From: Scandinavium sp036271055
Lineage (GTDB): Bacteria > Pseudomonadota > Gammaproteobacteria > Enterobacterales > Enterobacteriaceae
Length of the DNA stretch: 64,000 nt
Direction of reading: 5' to 3'
Assembly (NCBI RefSeq): GCF_036271055.1
Contig: NZ_DATBBJ010000063.1
Coordinates: 163,958 to 227,957, forward strand
A program made the translations under genes and the position numbers. Shown piece by piece: positions 36,859 through 44,671 of the stretch (the first letter of the stretch is position 1; every line of letters starts with the position of its first letter). The notes under the pieces were generated by a model, which worked only from the letters and a program-made list of their open reading frames with translations, did no database searches and was not told where the DNA came from.

Positions 36859-36882
36859 ATGTTTAATCAAGGAATCGTCACT

Positions 36883-38337
36883 ATGTATATCGGGATCGAT
36901 CTTGGCACCTCCGGGGTGAAAGTGATTCTGCTCAATGAGCAGGGCGATGTGCTTGCCTCGCATACCGAGAAACTCACCGTTTCGCGCCCGCATCCGCTTT
37001 GGTCCGAGCAGGATCCTGAGAACTGGTGGCAGGCAACAGACAGCGCCATGAAAGCACTGAGTGTTCAGCACTCTCTGGCGCAAGTGAAAGCGTTGGGTAT
37101 CGCCGGGCAGATGCACGGTGCGACGCTGCTGGATAAACAGCAACGCGTGCTGCGTCCGGCCATTTTGTGGAATGACGGGCGCTGCGGTGAAGAGTGTTCG
37201 CTGCTTGAATCGGCAGTGCCTCGCTCGCGGGAAATCACCGGTAATCTAATGATGCCCGGTTTTACCGCGCCAAAGCTGCTGTGGGTCAAACGCCATGAAC
37301 CAGAGGTTTTTGCGCAGGTCGATAAGGTGCTGTTACCGAAAGATTATCTGCGTCTGCGAATGACGGGCGAGTTTGCCAGCGATATGTCAGACGCCGCGGG
37401 CACGATGTGGATGGACGTGGCGAAACGCGACTGGAGTGACGAAATGCTTCAGGCGTGCGGTCTCAGTCGTGACAACATGCCTGCGTTGTTTGAAGGGAGC
37501 GAAATCACTGGGTCGTTGTTGCCATCAGTGGCGCAGGCGTGGAACATGCCAGCCGTGCCAGTGGTGGCGGGCGGCGGCGATAACGCCGCAGGCGCCGTGG
37601 GTGTCGGAATGGCCGATGCTGGTCAGGCGATGCTGTCGCTTGGCACGTCCGGCGTGTATTTCGCCGTCAGTAACGGGTTCCTCAGTAAACCAGAAAGCGC
37701 AGTACATAGCTTCTGCCATTCGTTGCCGGGGCGCTGGCATTTAATGTCGGTGATGCTCAGCGCTGCGTCGTGTCTCGACTGGGCGGCAAAACTGACCGGG
37801 CTTGGTGATGTACCTTCGCTGCTGGCAGCGGCGCAAACGGCTGATAAAAATGCTGACCCGGTGTGGTTCCTGCCATATCTTTCCGGCGAGCGTACCCCGC
37901 ACAACAATCCGAATGCGAAAGGGGTGTTCTTCGGCCTGACCCATCAGCACGGCCCGGCAGAGCTGGCGCTATCCGTGCTGGAAGGCGTGGGTTTTGCACT
38001 GGCAGACGGCATGGATGTGGTACATGGCTGCGGGATTACACCGAAAAGCGTGACGCTGATTGGCGGTGGCGCGCGCAGTGCCTACTGGCGTCAGATGCTG
38101 GCCGATATCAGCGGGATTGCGCTGGAATACCGTACCGGTGGTGATGTTGGCCCTGCGCTCGGTGCGGCGCGCCTGGCACAGTTGGCGATGCATCCGGGCG
38201 GATCCGTTTCGTCGTTGTTGCCGCAACTGACGCTGGAACAAACCCATCAACCGGATGCGGCCAAAAATGGCGCCTATGCTCCTCGCCGGGAAACCTTCCG
38301 TCAGCTTTATCAGCAGCTCAAACCGTTGATGTCCTGA
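36883..38337 (+). CDS. xylB: xylulokinase
   Basis: FGGY-family kinase phosphorylating D-xylulose to xylulose 5-phosphate for the pentose-phosphate pathway. The start at 36883 (MYIGIDLGTSGVKVILLNEQ) follows AAGGAATCGTC and gives 484 residues, the E. coli length. The phosphate-binding DLGTSGVK (6-13), substrate loop GQMHGATLLD (~76) and the ATP-binding GGGDNAAGAVG and IGGGARSAYW regions are visible. An earlier ATG lies inside the REP-element tail. Confidence 0.97.
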   Translation: MYIGIDLGTSGVKVILLNEQGDVLASHTEKLTVSRPHPLWSEQDPENWWQATDSAMKALSVQHSLAQVKALGIAGQMHGATLLDKQQRVLRPAILWNDGRCGEECSLLESAVPRSREITGNLMMPGFTAPKLLWVKRHEPEVFAQVDKVLLPKDYLRLRMTGEFASDMSDAAGTMWMDVAKRDWSDEMLQACGLSRDNMPALFEGSEITGSLLPSVAQAWNMPAVPVVAGGGDNAAGAVGVGMADAGQAMLSLGTSGVYFAVSNGFLSKPESAVHSFCHSLPGRWHLMSVMLSAASCLDWAAKLTGLGDVPSLLAAAQTADKNADPVWFLPYLSGERTPHNNPNAKGVFFGLTHQHGPAELALSVLEGVGFALADGMDVVHGCGITPKSVTLIGGGARSAYWRQMLADISGIALEYRTGGDVGPALGAARLAQLAMHPGGSVSSLLPQLTLEQTHQPDAAKNGAYAPRRETFRQLYQQLKPLMS

Positions 38338-38359
38338 ATGCGCGGGTAGCTGTCCTTTT

Positions 38360-38417
38360 TTGACATTCGCAAGACCCCTTTTCGTGTCCACAATGGTTTT
38401 ACACCAACACGAAAAGG
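38360..38417 (+). promoter_or_regulatory. promoter with inverted repeat before the isochorismatase gene
   Basis: A consensus -35 TTGACA is at 38360-38365. An 11-bp perfect inverted repeat, CCTTTTCGTGT (38377-38387) and ACACGAAAAGG (38407-38417), spans the expected -10/start region and ends in the Shine-Dalgarno AAGGAG of the gene starting at 38427. It could be an operator, perhaps for the GlxA-type regulator encoded second in the operon, or an RNA hairpin hiding the ribosome-binding site. Confidence 0.6.
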
Positions 38418-38426
38418 AGTCTGATT

Positions 38427-38966
38427 ATGTCCCGCACCGCTCTGATAAACATCGATACTCAGCAATCATTCGAACACCGTCCTTTCTGGCAAACGGAAGA
38501 TTTATCAGCCTTTCAGGCCGCCATGCTGAAACTGATTGCGGGCTGCCAGCAGCGTGATATCCCGATTGTGGATATCTTCCACGTGGATGACCAGGGGCCG
38601 TTTTCTCTGGAAAGCGGTTTCGTCACACCGATGTCCTTTTTACGCCATCAGCCAGACGTCACTTTTTTTAAACATGTGCATAATGCTTTTACCGACACCG
38701 GGCTGGACCACTGGTTGCGTAGTCGTGATATTAACCACTTGATTATCAGCGGCCTGCGCACCGAACAGTGCTGTGAAACCACGGCGCGCGTGGCGTCGGA
38801 TCTCGGTTATCGGGTAACGTTCGTCACTGAAGCGACGCTAACCTTCCCGATGACCCACAAAGGCGTTACTTTGGATGTAGAAACGCTGCGCCACCGCACT
38901 GAAACCGTGCTGGAAGGGCGCTTTGCCAACGTGAAAACCGTAACGGAGACACTTGAATCGCTATGA
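38427..38966 (+). CDS. isochorismatase-family cysteine hydrolase
   Basis: Cytoplasmic hydrolase of 179 residues with the family's catalytic triad in the expected order: Asp10 (LINIDTQQSF), Lys82 (FFKHVHNAF) and Cys115 (GLRTEQCCETTARV). Relatives hydrolyse amides such as nicotinamide or ureido compounds; the substrate here is unknown. The stop overlaps the start of the GlxA-type regulator by 4 bp (ATGA), so the two are cotranslated. The pair takes the place of E. coli yiaA/yiaB between xylB and wecH. Confidence 0.88.
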   Translation: MSRTALINIDTQQSFEHRPFWQTEDLSAFQAAMLKLIAGCQQRDIPIVDIFHVDDQGPFSLESGFVTPMSFLRHQPDVTFFKHVHNAFTDTGLDHWLRSRDINHLIISGLRTEQCCETTARVASDLGYRVTFVTEATLTFPMTHKGVTLDVETLRHRTETVLEGRFANVKTVTETLESL

Positions 38967-39919
38967 CAACCGATGTCTGGTTCGTGATGCTGCCCGGCGT
39001 GCTATCGCTTGATATGACAGGCCCGGCAGAAACCTTTGTGCTGGCGGGGGATGCGTTTCGCCTGCACTACATCGGGCCGGACGAACAGGTGCCGACATCC
39101 ATTGGCATGACGATGGGCAACATTCAGCCGCTGCCAGATACGCTCCCGACGGGCAGTTTGCTGGTGCTGCCCGGCGTTTGCGATTCAAACCAGTTCTTTT
39201 CCACATCGCAGGCCGAACTCGTGCGCCGCTGGCTGACACGTCAGCAGCCGATGATACACAGCGGGCAACTCACGCTGATGTGCGTGTGCTCAGGTTCCTT
39301 GCTGGCGGCGAAAGCCGGACTGCTGCACGGCGTGCAATGCACCACACATCACGATGTAATTTCACGTCTGAAGGCCGCCGCGCCGGGTGCGATAGTCAAA
39401 GAGAACCGTATTTTTATTGAAGACAAAGGCATCTGGACCAGCGCCGGGATCACTTCTGGTATCGATTTGGCGTTGCATCTGATTAACCGACTGTACGGCC
39501 CGGAGCGCGCGATGTCGGTCGCACGCGAAATGGTGGTGTGGTTTCGCCGCTCCGGCGATGACCCGCAGCTTTCGCCGTGGCTGCGTTATCGCAATCATCT
39601 CCATCCGGCTATTCATCGGGCGCAGGATGCCTTAACGGCTGCACCGCAGCGGTCGTGGCCGCTGGTGGATATTGCCGAACGGGCGCATGTTACGCCGCGT
39701 CATTTGACACGCCTTTTTAAACAGCATTTAGGGATAAGTGTGCGTGATTATCTGGAACAACTGCGGCTGGCGTTGGCAGAACAGCGCTTGCTGCAGGGCA
39801 GTGGAGTGGAGCAGGCGGCACAGGCGGCGGGCTTTACCTCGGCCCGCCAGTTGCACCGCGCACGCCAAAGGGCGCTAGCTGACCAGTCGACGAGTGTCGA
39901 TACGCTGCACCAGCATTGA
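38963..39919 (+). CDS. GlxA-family transcriptional regulator (DJ-1/PfpI domain plus AraC HTH)
   Basis: Regulator of 318 residues with an N-terminal class I glutamine-amidotransferase-like domain (~5-175), its nucleophile-elbow Cys in LMCVCSGSLLAAKAG (~111), and a C-terminal AraC helix-turn-helix domain (~215-310: DIAERAHVTPRHLTRLFKQH, then AAQAAGFTSARQLHRARQR). Such proteins control amine or amide catabolism genes. It is translationally coupled to the isochorismatase-like gene. Its 3' end overlaps the convergent wecH gene by 45 bp. Confidence 0.88.
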   Translation: MTTDVWFVMLPGVLSLDMTGPAETFVLAGDAFRLHYIGPDEQVPTSIGMTMGNIQPLPDTLPTGSLLVLPGVCDSNQFFSTSQAELVRRWLTRQQPMIHSGQLTLMCVCSGSLLAAKAGLLHGVQCTTHHDVISRLKAAAPGAIVKENRIFIEDKGIWTSAGITSGIDLALHLINRLYGPERAMSVAREMVVWFRRSGDDPQLSPWLRYRNHLHPAIHRAQDALTAAPQRSWPLVDIAERAHVTPRHLTRLFKQHLGISVRDYLEQLRLALAEQRLLQGSGVEQAAQAAGFTSARQLHRARQRALADQSTSVDTLHQH

Positions 39920-40870
39920 CAGAAGCAGGCTGCCCGCCAGCGTCGCGGCGAAAATCCACAGAATATCCAGCAACGGCCAGTTTTTCAGCTCTATGCCATT
40001 GGATCGCAGTGCGTGAATGATCAACGCGTGAAAACCGTAAATGCCCAAGGAATGCTGAGAAATGGTGCGTAATCCCGGCAGTTCGCGGCTATTTAGCGTG
40101 TCTTTCACAAACGTAAAAAGTGTGACGGCGCAGATAAACACCATCGGCCCGGCATACAAATACCAGGTATCGGCGAAATTGCCGCGCCATTTCAGCTCAT
40201 GCAACGTACCGCGAGAAATCACCCAAACTGATGCGGCGAACAAGCCCGCGCAGAGAAGCGTCAGCGGTTTTTTGTCGGTATTCATCATGCCTAATGCGCG
40301 CCCTAGCAGGCCATACAGCACGTAATAAAACGTGTCGCCATCGATATACAAGTTCACTGGCAGCCACTCAAACCCGCCCGTTTTTAGCGGGACGGTATTC
40401 GGGTTCGCCACGATGCCGAGGACGAGCATCAACGCCAGTAACATCCAGCCATTCACGCTTTTCACCTGGATCAGCGGTGAAAGCAGATAAATCACGAAAA
40501 TCGCGAAGAAAAACCAGAGATGATAGAACACCGGTTTTTGCAGCAGGTATTTCAACGACAACCCGGCATTAATGTGCGTAAACAAAAGGATATACGTCAG
40601 CGCCACTGCACTGTAAAACAGCAGACACAGGCCGATGCGCAGGAAGTGGCGCGGCTCGGCGCTGCGTTCGCCAAAAAACAGATAGCCGGAAATCATGAAA
40701 AACAGCGGCACGCTGACGCGGGAGGCGGAATTCAGAAAGTTGGCGATATCCCAGTTGAGCGCAGTGATGCTGTGGGCGTTGGTGACATACCAGGTGGTGG
40801 TATGGATCATCACCACCATCAGACAGGCAATCCCTCGCAGGTTGGTTATCCAGCTAATCTTTCCCGACAT
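39875..40870 (-). CDS. wecH: O-acetyltransferase WecH
   Basis: Inner-membrane acyltransferase-3 family protein that O-acetylates GlcNAc residues of enterobacterial common antigen in E. coli. The start at 40870 (MSGKISWITNLRGIACLMVV) gives 331 residues, the E. coli WecH (YiaH) length; upstream codons in frame are not conserved. About ten hydrophobic segments are present, with the family's N-terminal R-G-x-A and His (VMIHTTTWY, ~22). It is convergent with the GlxA-type gene. Confidence 0.93.
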   Translation of the reverse strand: MSGKISWITNLRGIACLMVVMIHTTTWYVTNAHSITALNWDIANFLNSASRVSVPLFFMISGYLFFGERSAEPRHFLRIGLCLLFYSAVALTYILLFTHINAGLSLKYLLQKPVFYHLWFFFAIFVIYLLSPLIQVKSVNGWMLLALMLVLGIVANPNTVPLKTGGFEWLPVNLYIDGDTFYYVLYGLLGRALGMMNTDKKPLTLLCAGLFAASVWVISRGTLHELKWRGNFADTWYLYAGPMVFICAVTLFTFVKDTLNSRELPGLRTISQHSLGIYGFHALIIHALRSNGIELKNWPLLDILWIFAATLAGSLLLSMLVQRIDTRRLVS

Positions 40871-41054
40871 CCGTTCCTCAGTGTTAAGGCGATAAAACTC
40901 TGACCTGTGATTGTAGCCGCTGTTTCCGAAGAAAAATCTGAGTTTGTCGCCGATATCTTGTCGACAAGGGAACGGATTTGCAGAATGCGGGGTCAGAAAA
41001 ACCATCTAGTCTTAAAATGACAATAACAGGCAAAGAATAAGGCCGTAATTAAAA

Positions 41055-41357
41055 ATGATGATGAAGTATTACATGCCCTTACTGCTGGTCGCTCTCCTGG
41101 CTGGGTGCAGTTCTCCACAGGCTCCAGAACAGAAAGCGCAGCGAGCGAAAATGTCCCCGGCGAGTTCACTGAACATGGAACAGTTGTGCAAGGACAACGC
41201 AGCGCAGCGCTATAACACCGATGCACAGCAAGTCGATGTGACCGGTTTTGAGCAGTTCCAGGGCAGCTATGAGCTGCGCGGCTTTACTCCCCAGAAAGAG
41301 AACTTCGTCTGTTCTTTCGATTCAGACGGTCAGTTTCTGCACCTTTCGATGCGCTAA
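41055..41357 (+). CDS. ysaB: YsaB-like lipoprotein
   Basis: Small lipoprotein of 100 residues with lipobox LLAGC (Cys at 17) after a short hydrophobic signal. The conserved part contains NMEQLCKDNAAQRYNTDAQQ and FVCSFDSDGQFLHLSMR, with two Cys that could form a disulfide. It matches E. coli YsaB in size and in its position before glyQ. Function unknown. Confidence 0.88.
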   Translation: MMMKYYMPLLLVALLAGCSSPQAPEQKAQRAKMSPASSLNMEQLCKDNAAQRYNTDAQQVDVTGFEQFQGSYELRGFTPQKENFVCSFDSDGQFLHLSMR

Positions 41358-41504
41358 GCGGCGAAGATGAACGCGGGGAATGTCTTAGGTTTCCCCAATA
41401 TTCCCTCAATTTTCCGAGAACAACTGCCATTCATACTGTATATCTCGCAGCCAGCGGGTATACTGACCCTTCCTTAAATCCACACGTATCCAGCACAGAA
41501 GAAT

Positions 41505-42416
41505 ATGCAAAAGTTTGATACCAGGACTTTCCAGGGCCTGATCCTGACCTTACAGGATTACTGGGCTCGTCAGGGCTGCACCATTGTTCAACCACTGGAC
41601 ATGGAAGTAGGCGCTGGCACCTCTCATCCAATGACCTGTCTGCGCGCGTTGGGCCCAGAGCCGATGGCCACTGCTTATGTGCAGCCATCTCGCCGCCCAA
41701 CCGACGGTCGTTACGGCGAAAACCCGAACCGTTTACAGCATTACTACCAATTCCAGGTCGTGATTAAGCCATCACCGGACAACATTCAGGAGCTGTACCT
41801 CGGCTCGCTGAAAGAGCTGGGTATGGATCCGACCATCCATGATATTCGCTTCGTGGAAGACAACTGGGAAAACCCAACGCTGGGTGCCTGGGGTTTGGGC
41901 TGGGAAGTGTGGCTGAACGGCATGGAAGTGACGCAGTTTACCTACTTCCAGCAGGTTGGCGGCATGGAATGTAAGCCGGTGACCGGTGAAATCACCTACG
42001 GTCTGGAACGTCTGGCGATGTACATTCAGGGCGTAGACAGCGTTTACGACCTGGTCTGGAATGACGGCCCGTTGGGTAAAACCACCTACGGTGACGTGTT
42101 CCATCAGAACGAAGTGGAGCAGTCCACTTATAACTTCGAATACGCAGATGTCGACTTCCTGTTCTCCTGCTTCGAGCAGTATGAGAAAGAAGCGCAAGAG
42201 CTGCTGGCGCTGGAAAACCCACTGCCGCTGCCTGCCTACGAGCGTATTCTGAAAGCCGCGCACAGCTTCAACCTGCTGGATGCGCGTAAAGCCATCTCCG
42301 TCACCGAGCGTCAGCGCTACATTCTGCGCATTCGTACCCTGACAAAAGCCGTGGCAGAAGCCTATTACGCTTCCCGTGAAGCCCTTGGCTTCCCGATGTG
42401 CAACAAGAATAAATAA
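41505..42416 (+). CDS. glyQ: glycyl-tRNA synthetase alpha subunit
   Basis: Catalytic subunit of the alpha2beta2 glycyl-tRNA synthetase; activates glycine and charges tRNA(Gly). 303 residues, the E. coli length. Class II motifs are visible: CTIVQPLDMEVGAGTSHPMT (~24) and PSRRPTDGRYGENPNRLQHY (~58). It lies 9 bp upstream of glyS. A promoter-like TATACT is at 41458-41463. Confidence 0.98.
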   Translation: MQKFDTRTFQGLILTLQDYWARQGCTIVQPLDMEVGAGTSHPMTCLRALGPEPMATAYVQPSRRPTDGRYGENPNRLQHYYQFQVVIKPSPDNIQELYLGSLKELGMDPTIHDIRFVEDNWENPTLGAWGLGWEVWLNGMEVTQFTYFQQVGGMECKPVTGEITYGLERLAMYIQGVDSVYDLVWNDGPLGKTTYGDVFHQNEVEQSTYNFEYADVDFLFSCFEQYEKEAQELLALENPLPLPAYERILKAAHSFNLLDARKAISVTERQRYILRIRTLTKAVAEAYYASREALGFPMCNKNK

Positions 42417-42425
42417 GAGGCGGCC

Positions 42426-44495
42426 ATGTCTGAAAAAACTTTCCTGGTGGAAATCGGCACTGAAGAGCTGCCACCAAAAGCCCTGCGCAGCCTGGCGGAA
42501 TCTTTTGCTGCGAACGTCACTGCGGAACTGGATAACGCCGGTCTCGCTCACGGCAACGTGGAGTGGTTCGCTGCTCCGCGCCGTCTGGCGCTGAAAGTCG
42601 CGGCGCTGGCTGAATCTCAGCAAGATCGCGAAGTTGAAAAACGCGGCCCGGCGGTTTCTGCGGCGTTTGACGCCGAAGGCAAACCGAGCAAAGCGGCAGA
42701 GGGCTGGGCGCGCGGCTGCGGTATCACCGTTGAGCAGGCCGAGCGTATGGTCACCGATAAAGGTGAATGGCTGCTGTATCGTGCTCACGTGAAAGGCGAA
42801 AGCGCGGAAGCGTTGCTGCCAAACATGATTGCCACCTCGCTTGCTAAACTGCCTATCCCGAAACTGATGCGCTGGGGTGCGTCCGACGTGCAATTCGTGC
42901 GTCCAGTGCACACCGTGACCCTGCTGCTCGGCGACAAAGTCGTTCCGGCAACCATTCTGGGTATCGACTCCGATCGCGTGATTCGCGGTCATCGCTTTAT
43001 GGGCGAGCCAGAATTCACCATCGACAATGCCGATCAGTACCCGCAAATTCTGCTGGAACGCGGCAAAGTGATGGCCGATTACGAACTGCGTAAAGCCAAA
43101 ATCAAAGCCGATGCAGAAGAAGCGGCGCGCAAAATCGGTGGCAACGCTGACCTGAGCGAAAGCCTGCTGGAAGAAGTCGCTTCACTGGTTGAATGGCCGG
43201 TGGTGCTGACCGCTAAATTCGAAGAGAAATTCCTCGCCGTTCCGGCAGAAGCGCTGGTGTACACCATGAAAGGTGACCAGAAGTACTTCCCGGTGTATGG
43301 CAACGACGGCAAACTGCTGCCGAACTTCATTTTCGTCACTAACATCGAGTCGAAAGATCCGGTGCAGATTATCTCTGGTAACGAGAAAGTGGTTCGTCCG
43401 CGTCTGGCAGATGCGGAATTCTTCTTCAATACCGACCGTAAAAAGCGTCTGGAAGACCATCTGCCGCGCCTGCAAACCGTGCTGTTCCAGCAACAGCTTG
43501 GCACGCTGCGCGACAAAACTGACCGCATTCAGGCCCTGGCGGGCTGGATCGCCGGGCAGATTGGTACCGACGTGAACCACGCGACGCGTGCGGGCCTGTT
43601 GTCCAAATGCGACCTGATGACCAACATGGTGTTCGAATTTACCGACACTCAGGGCATCATGGGCATGCACTACGCACGTCACGACGGCGAAGCCGAAGAC
43701 GTTGCCGTTGCGCTGAACGAGCAGTACCAGCCGCGCTTTGCCGGTGATGATCTGCCGTCCAATCCGGTGGCTTGCGCTGTCGCGATTGCCGATAAGATGG
43801 ATACCCTTGCGGGGATCTTCGGTATCGGTCAGCATCCGAAAGGCGACAAAGATCCGTTTGCCCTGCGTCGTGCGGCGCTTGGCGTACTGCGCATCATCGT
43901 TGAGAAGAACCTGAACCTCGATCTGCAAACGCTGACCGAAGAAGCGGTTCGCCTGTACGGTGACAAGCTGACCAACATCAAAGTCGTCGACGAAGTTATC
44001 GACTTCATGCTCGGTCGTTTCCGCGCGTGGTATCAGGACGAAGGTTATACCGTTGATACCATTCAGGCGGTGCTGGCGCGTCGTCCGACGCGTCCGGCAG
44101 ATTTCGATGCTCGCATGAAAGCGGTGTCTCACTTCCGTACGCTGGAAGAAGCCGCTGCTCTGGCCGCCGCCAACAAGCGCGTGTCCAACATTCTGGCGAA
44201 ATCTGACGAAGTGCTGAACGACACCGTTCACGCCTCGGTGCTGAAAGACGCGGCAGAAATCAAGCTGGCAACCCATCTGGTTGTACTGCGCGATAAACTG
44301 CAGCCGTTCTTTGACGAAAGCCGTTATCAGGACGCGCTAATCGAACTGGCTTCGCTGCGCGAACCGGTCGATGAGTTCTTCGAGAACGTGATGGTGAATG
44401 CCGACGAAAAAGACGTGCGTATTAACCGTCTGACGCTGCTCAGCAAACTGCGCGAGTTGTTCCTGCAAGTAGCGGATATTTCCCTGCTGCAGTAA
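42426..44495 (+). CDS. glyS: glycyl-tRNA synthetase beta subunit
   Basis: The tRNA-binding and editing-related subunit of glycyl-tRNA synthetase; 689 residues, the E. coli length. It opens TFLVEIGTEELPPKALRSLA. The middle region carries an HD-type domain (THLVVL/HYARHDGEAEDV area), and the C-terminal part holds the anticodon-binding-like helices. GAGGCGGCC precedes the ATG. A strong terminator follows. Large antisense frames under this gene are shadows. Confidence 0.98.
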   Translation: MSEKTFLVEIGTEELPPKALRSLAESFAANVTAELDNAGLAHGNVEWFAAPRRLALKVAALAESQQDREVEKRGPAVSAAFDAEGKPSKAAEGWARGCGITVEQAERMVTDKGEWLLYRAHVKGESAEALLPNMIATSLAKLPIPKLMRWGASDVQFVRPVHTVTLLLGDKVVPATILGIDSDRVIRGHRFMGEPEFTIDNADQYPQILLERGKVMADYELRKAKIKADAEEAARKIGGNADLSESLLEEVASLVEWPVVLTAKFEEKFLAVPAEALVYTMKGDQKYFPVYGNDGKLLPNFIFVTNIESKDPVQIISGNEKVVRPRLADAEFFFNTDRKKRLEDHLPRLQTVLFQQQLGTLRDKTDRIQALAGWIAGQIGTDVNHATRAGLLSKCDLMTNMVFEFTDTQGIMGMHYARHDGEAEDVAVALNEQYQPRFAGDDLPSNPVACAVAIADKMDTLAGIFGIGQHPKGDKDPFALRRAALGVLRIIVEKNLNLDLQTLTEEAVRLYGDKLTNIKVVDEVIDFMLGRFRAWYQDEGYTVDTIQAVLARRPTRPADFDARMKAVSHFRTLEEAAALAAANKRVSNILAKSDEVLNDTVHASVLKDAAEIKLATHLVVLRDKLQPFFDESRYQDALIELASLREPVDEFFENVMVNADEKDVRINRLTLLSKLRELFLQVADISLLQ

Positions 44496-44510
44496 TCGCT
44501 GATTCGCCTG

Positions 44511-44540
44511 AAACCAACCCGCCTGCTGGCGGGTTTTTTT
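44511..44540 (+). terminator. glyS terminator, first copy of a 29-bp direct repeat
   Basis: AACCCGCC and GGCGGGTT form an 8-bp stem with a TGCT loop followed by seven T. The 29 bp from 44511 to 44539 recur exactly at 48061-48089, beyond the effector cassette. Confidence 0.95.
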
Positions 44541-44671
44541 ATTTCTTATTTTTCTCGCTTTTAATAGATATATGACACGACCGGCAATATACGCTCCGAT
44601 AAAAAGCCTATACTGCGTGGCGAAAGTATTCATCAATATATTATTTATATCTATGAAAAGGACGTCATTAA

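Noticed and set aside
35448..36860. 470-codon open frame on the minus strand opposite xylA
   Set aside because: It lies entirely antisense to a full-length, highly conserved xylA, is rich in His/Arg/Gln as codon-shadow frames are, and has no ribosome-binding site or family resemblance.
41772..43046. Long minus-strand frame spanning the glyQ-glyS junction
   Set aside because: Runs across two conserved genes in the opposite sense; His/Phe/Arg-rich shadow sequence.
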